This document shows positions 63,628-64,000 of a DNA stretch of 64,000 nucleotides, one piece after another. A program made the position numbers and the translations under genes. A model generated the notes under the pieces. It saw only the letters and a list, made by a program, of their open reading frames with translations, did no database searches and was not told where the DNA came from. Numbering within the stretch: position 1 is the first letter of the stretch; every line of letters starts with the position of its first letter. The stretch is from Didemnitutus sp047777955 (GTDB taxonomy: Bacteria; Verrucomicrobiota; Verrucomicrobiia; Opitutales; Opitutaceae): the NCBI RefSeq assembly GCF_047777955.1, contig NZ_CP180537.1, positions 4,464,001 to 4,528,000 of the forward strand, in the 5' to 3' direction.

Positions 63628-64000
63628 ATGAAAATCCTCTTCCTCGGCGGCTCGGGCGTCATCAGCCGCGCCGTCACCGCCCAGACCCTCGCTGCCGGCC
63701 ACGACCTCTGGCTGCTCAACCGCGGCCAGCACCGGCCCGTCGCCGGCGCGCGCACGATCACGGCGGACCTGACCGACGTCGCCGGCGTCCGCGCCGCGCT
63801 CGCCGGCCACACCTGGGACGTCGTCGTGCAGTGGATCGCCTTCGGTCCGGAGGACATCCGCCGCGACGTCGAGCTCTTCCGCGACCGCACGCGCCAATAC
63901 GTCTTCATCAGCTCGGCCAGCATCTACCAGAAGCCCTCGCTGCCGCCCTACCTCCTCACCGAGTCCACGCCGCGCGTGAACCCGCACTGGGAATATGCGC
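63628..64000 (+). CDS. NAD-dependent epimerase/dehydratase-type SDR, 3' end outside window
   Basis: The first 124 residues are visible. MKILFLGGSGVISRAVTAQT is the glycine-rich dinucleotide fold of extended SDRs, followed by LLNRGQHRP, DLTDVAGVRAALAG and the FISSASIYQKP motif (Ser and Tyr of the active-site triad region). The style resembles NAD-dependent epimerases/reductases acting on sugars. It lies 73 bp after the hydroxyacid dehydrogenase on the same strand, perhaps in one unit. The end is cut by the window edge. Confidence 0.88.
   Translation, partial: MKILFLGGSGVISRAVTAQTLAAGHDLWLLNRGQHRPVAGARTITADLTDVAGVRAALAGHTWDVVVQWIAFGPEDIRRDVELFRDRTRQYVFISSASIYQKPSLPPYLLTESTPRVNPHWEYA

Overview
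The window is high-GC, gene-dense DNA from a Gram-negative bacterium. The outer-membrane genes (two TonB-dependent receptors and a small beta-barrel protein), the many lipobox signals, the scarcity of Shine-Dalgarno sequences and the overall gene set fit Verrucomicrobiota, most likely an Opitutaceae-type genome. That assignment is an inference from gene content; no rRNA is present. There is one tRNA gene (CAU anticodon). I see no transposase, integrase, phage gene or CRISPR array.

Layout. 0-3 kb: cell-envelope lipoproteins (YcfL-like, COG3014-like, LpoB-like) and a glycine-zipper protein. 3-5.6 kb: TRIC-type channel, a secreted Ala-rich protein and a small outer-membrane barrel. 5.6-10.4 kb: a MarR-controlled RND efflux operon. 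10.6-15.8 kb: glycerol kinase and a long secreted coiled-coil protein with 24 YPDLR repeats and a LysM domain. 15.8-21.6 kb: AEC transporter, peroxiredoxin-like protein, beta-hydroxyacid dehydrogenase, FGGY sugar kinase, VOC protein and small envelope proteins. 21.7-28 kb: TonB receptor, LytS/LytTR two-component pair and phosphofructokinase.

28.2-35.5 kb is the most interesting part. It is a single-strand cassette reading LuxR-type response regulator, HlyD adaptor, precursor peptide, degenerate metallopeptidase-like TPR protein, two more precursor peptides, a small membrane protein, and a C39-peptidase ABC exporter. All three peptides carry double-glycine leaders matching the exporter's peptidase, but have unrelated cores. 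This looks like a complete peptide export (bacteriocin- or signal-like) system lacking only the outer-membrane channel.

35.9-45.1 kb: secreted or periplasmic peptidases (M14, M20, S41), two peptidyl-prolyl isomerases, an NTF2-like protein, a REPIN-like inverted repeat and a glutamate-type dehydrogenase. 45.1-52.2 kb: a hybrid PAS histidine kinase, YgjP-like peptidase, GNAT, phosphodiesterase and an OmpR-type two-component pair. 52.2-58.5 kb: a probable operon of TonB receptor, PepSY membrane protein, 2HCT carrier and DASS carrier, suggesting combined iron and carboxylate uptake. 58.7-64 kb: tRNA, AraC regulator and redox enzymes (AKR, zinc ADH, D-2-hydroxyacid dehydrogenase, an SDR cut by the window end).

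About eleven single-base frameshifts interrupt otherwise well-conserved genes, several of them in short C/G or A runs. I read these mostly as sequencing or assembly indels, so the affected genes are annotated as intact loci with the break noted.
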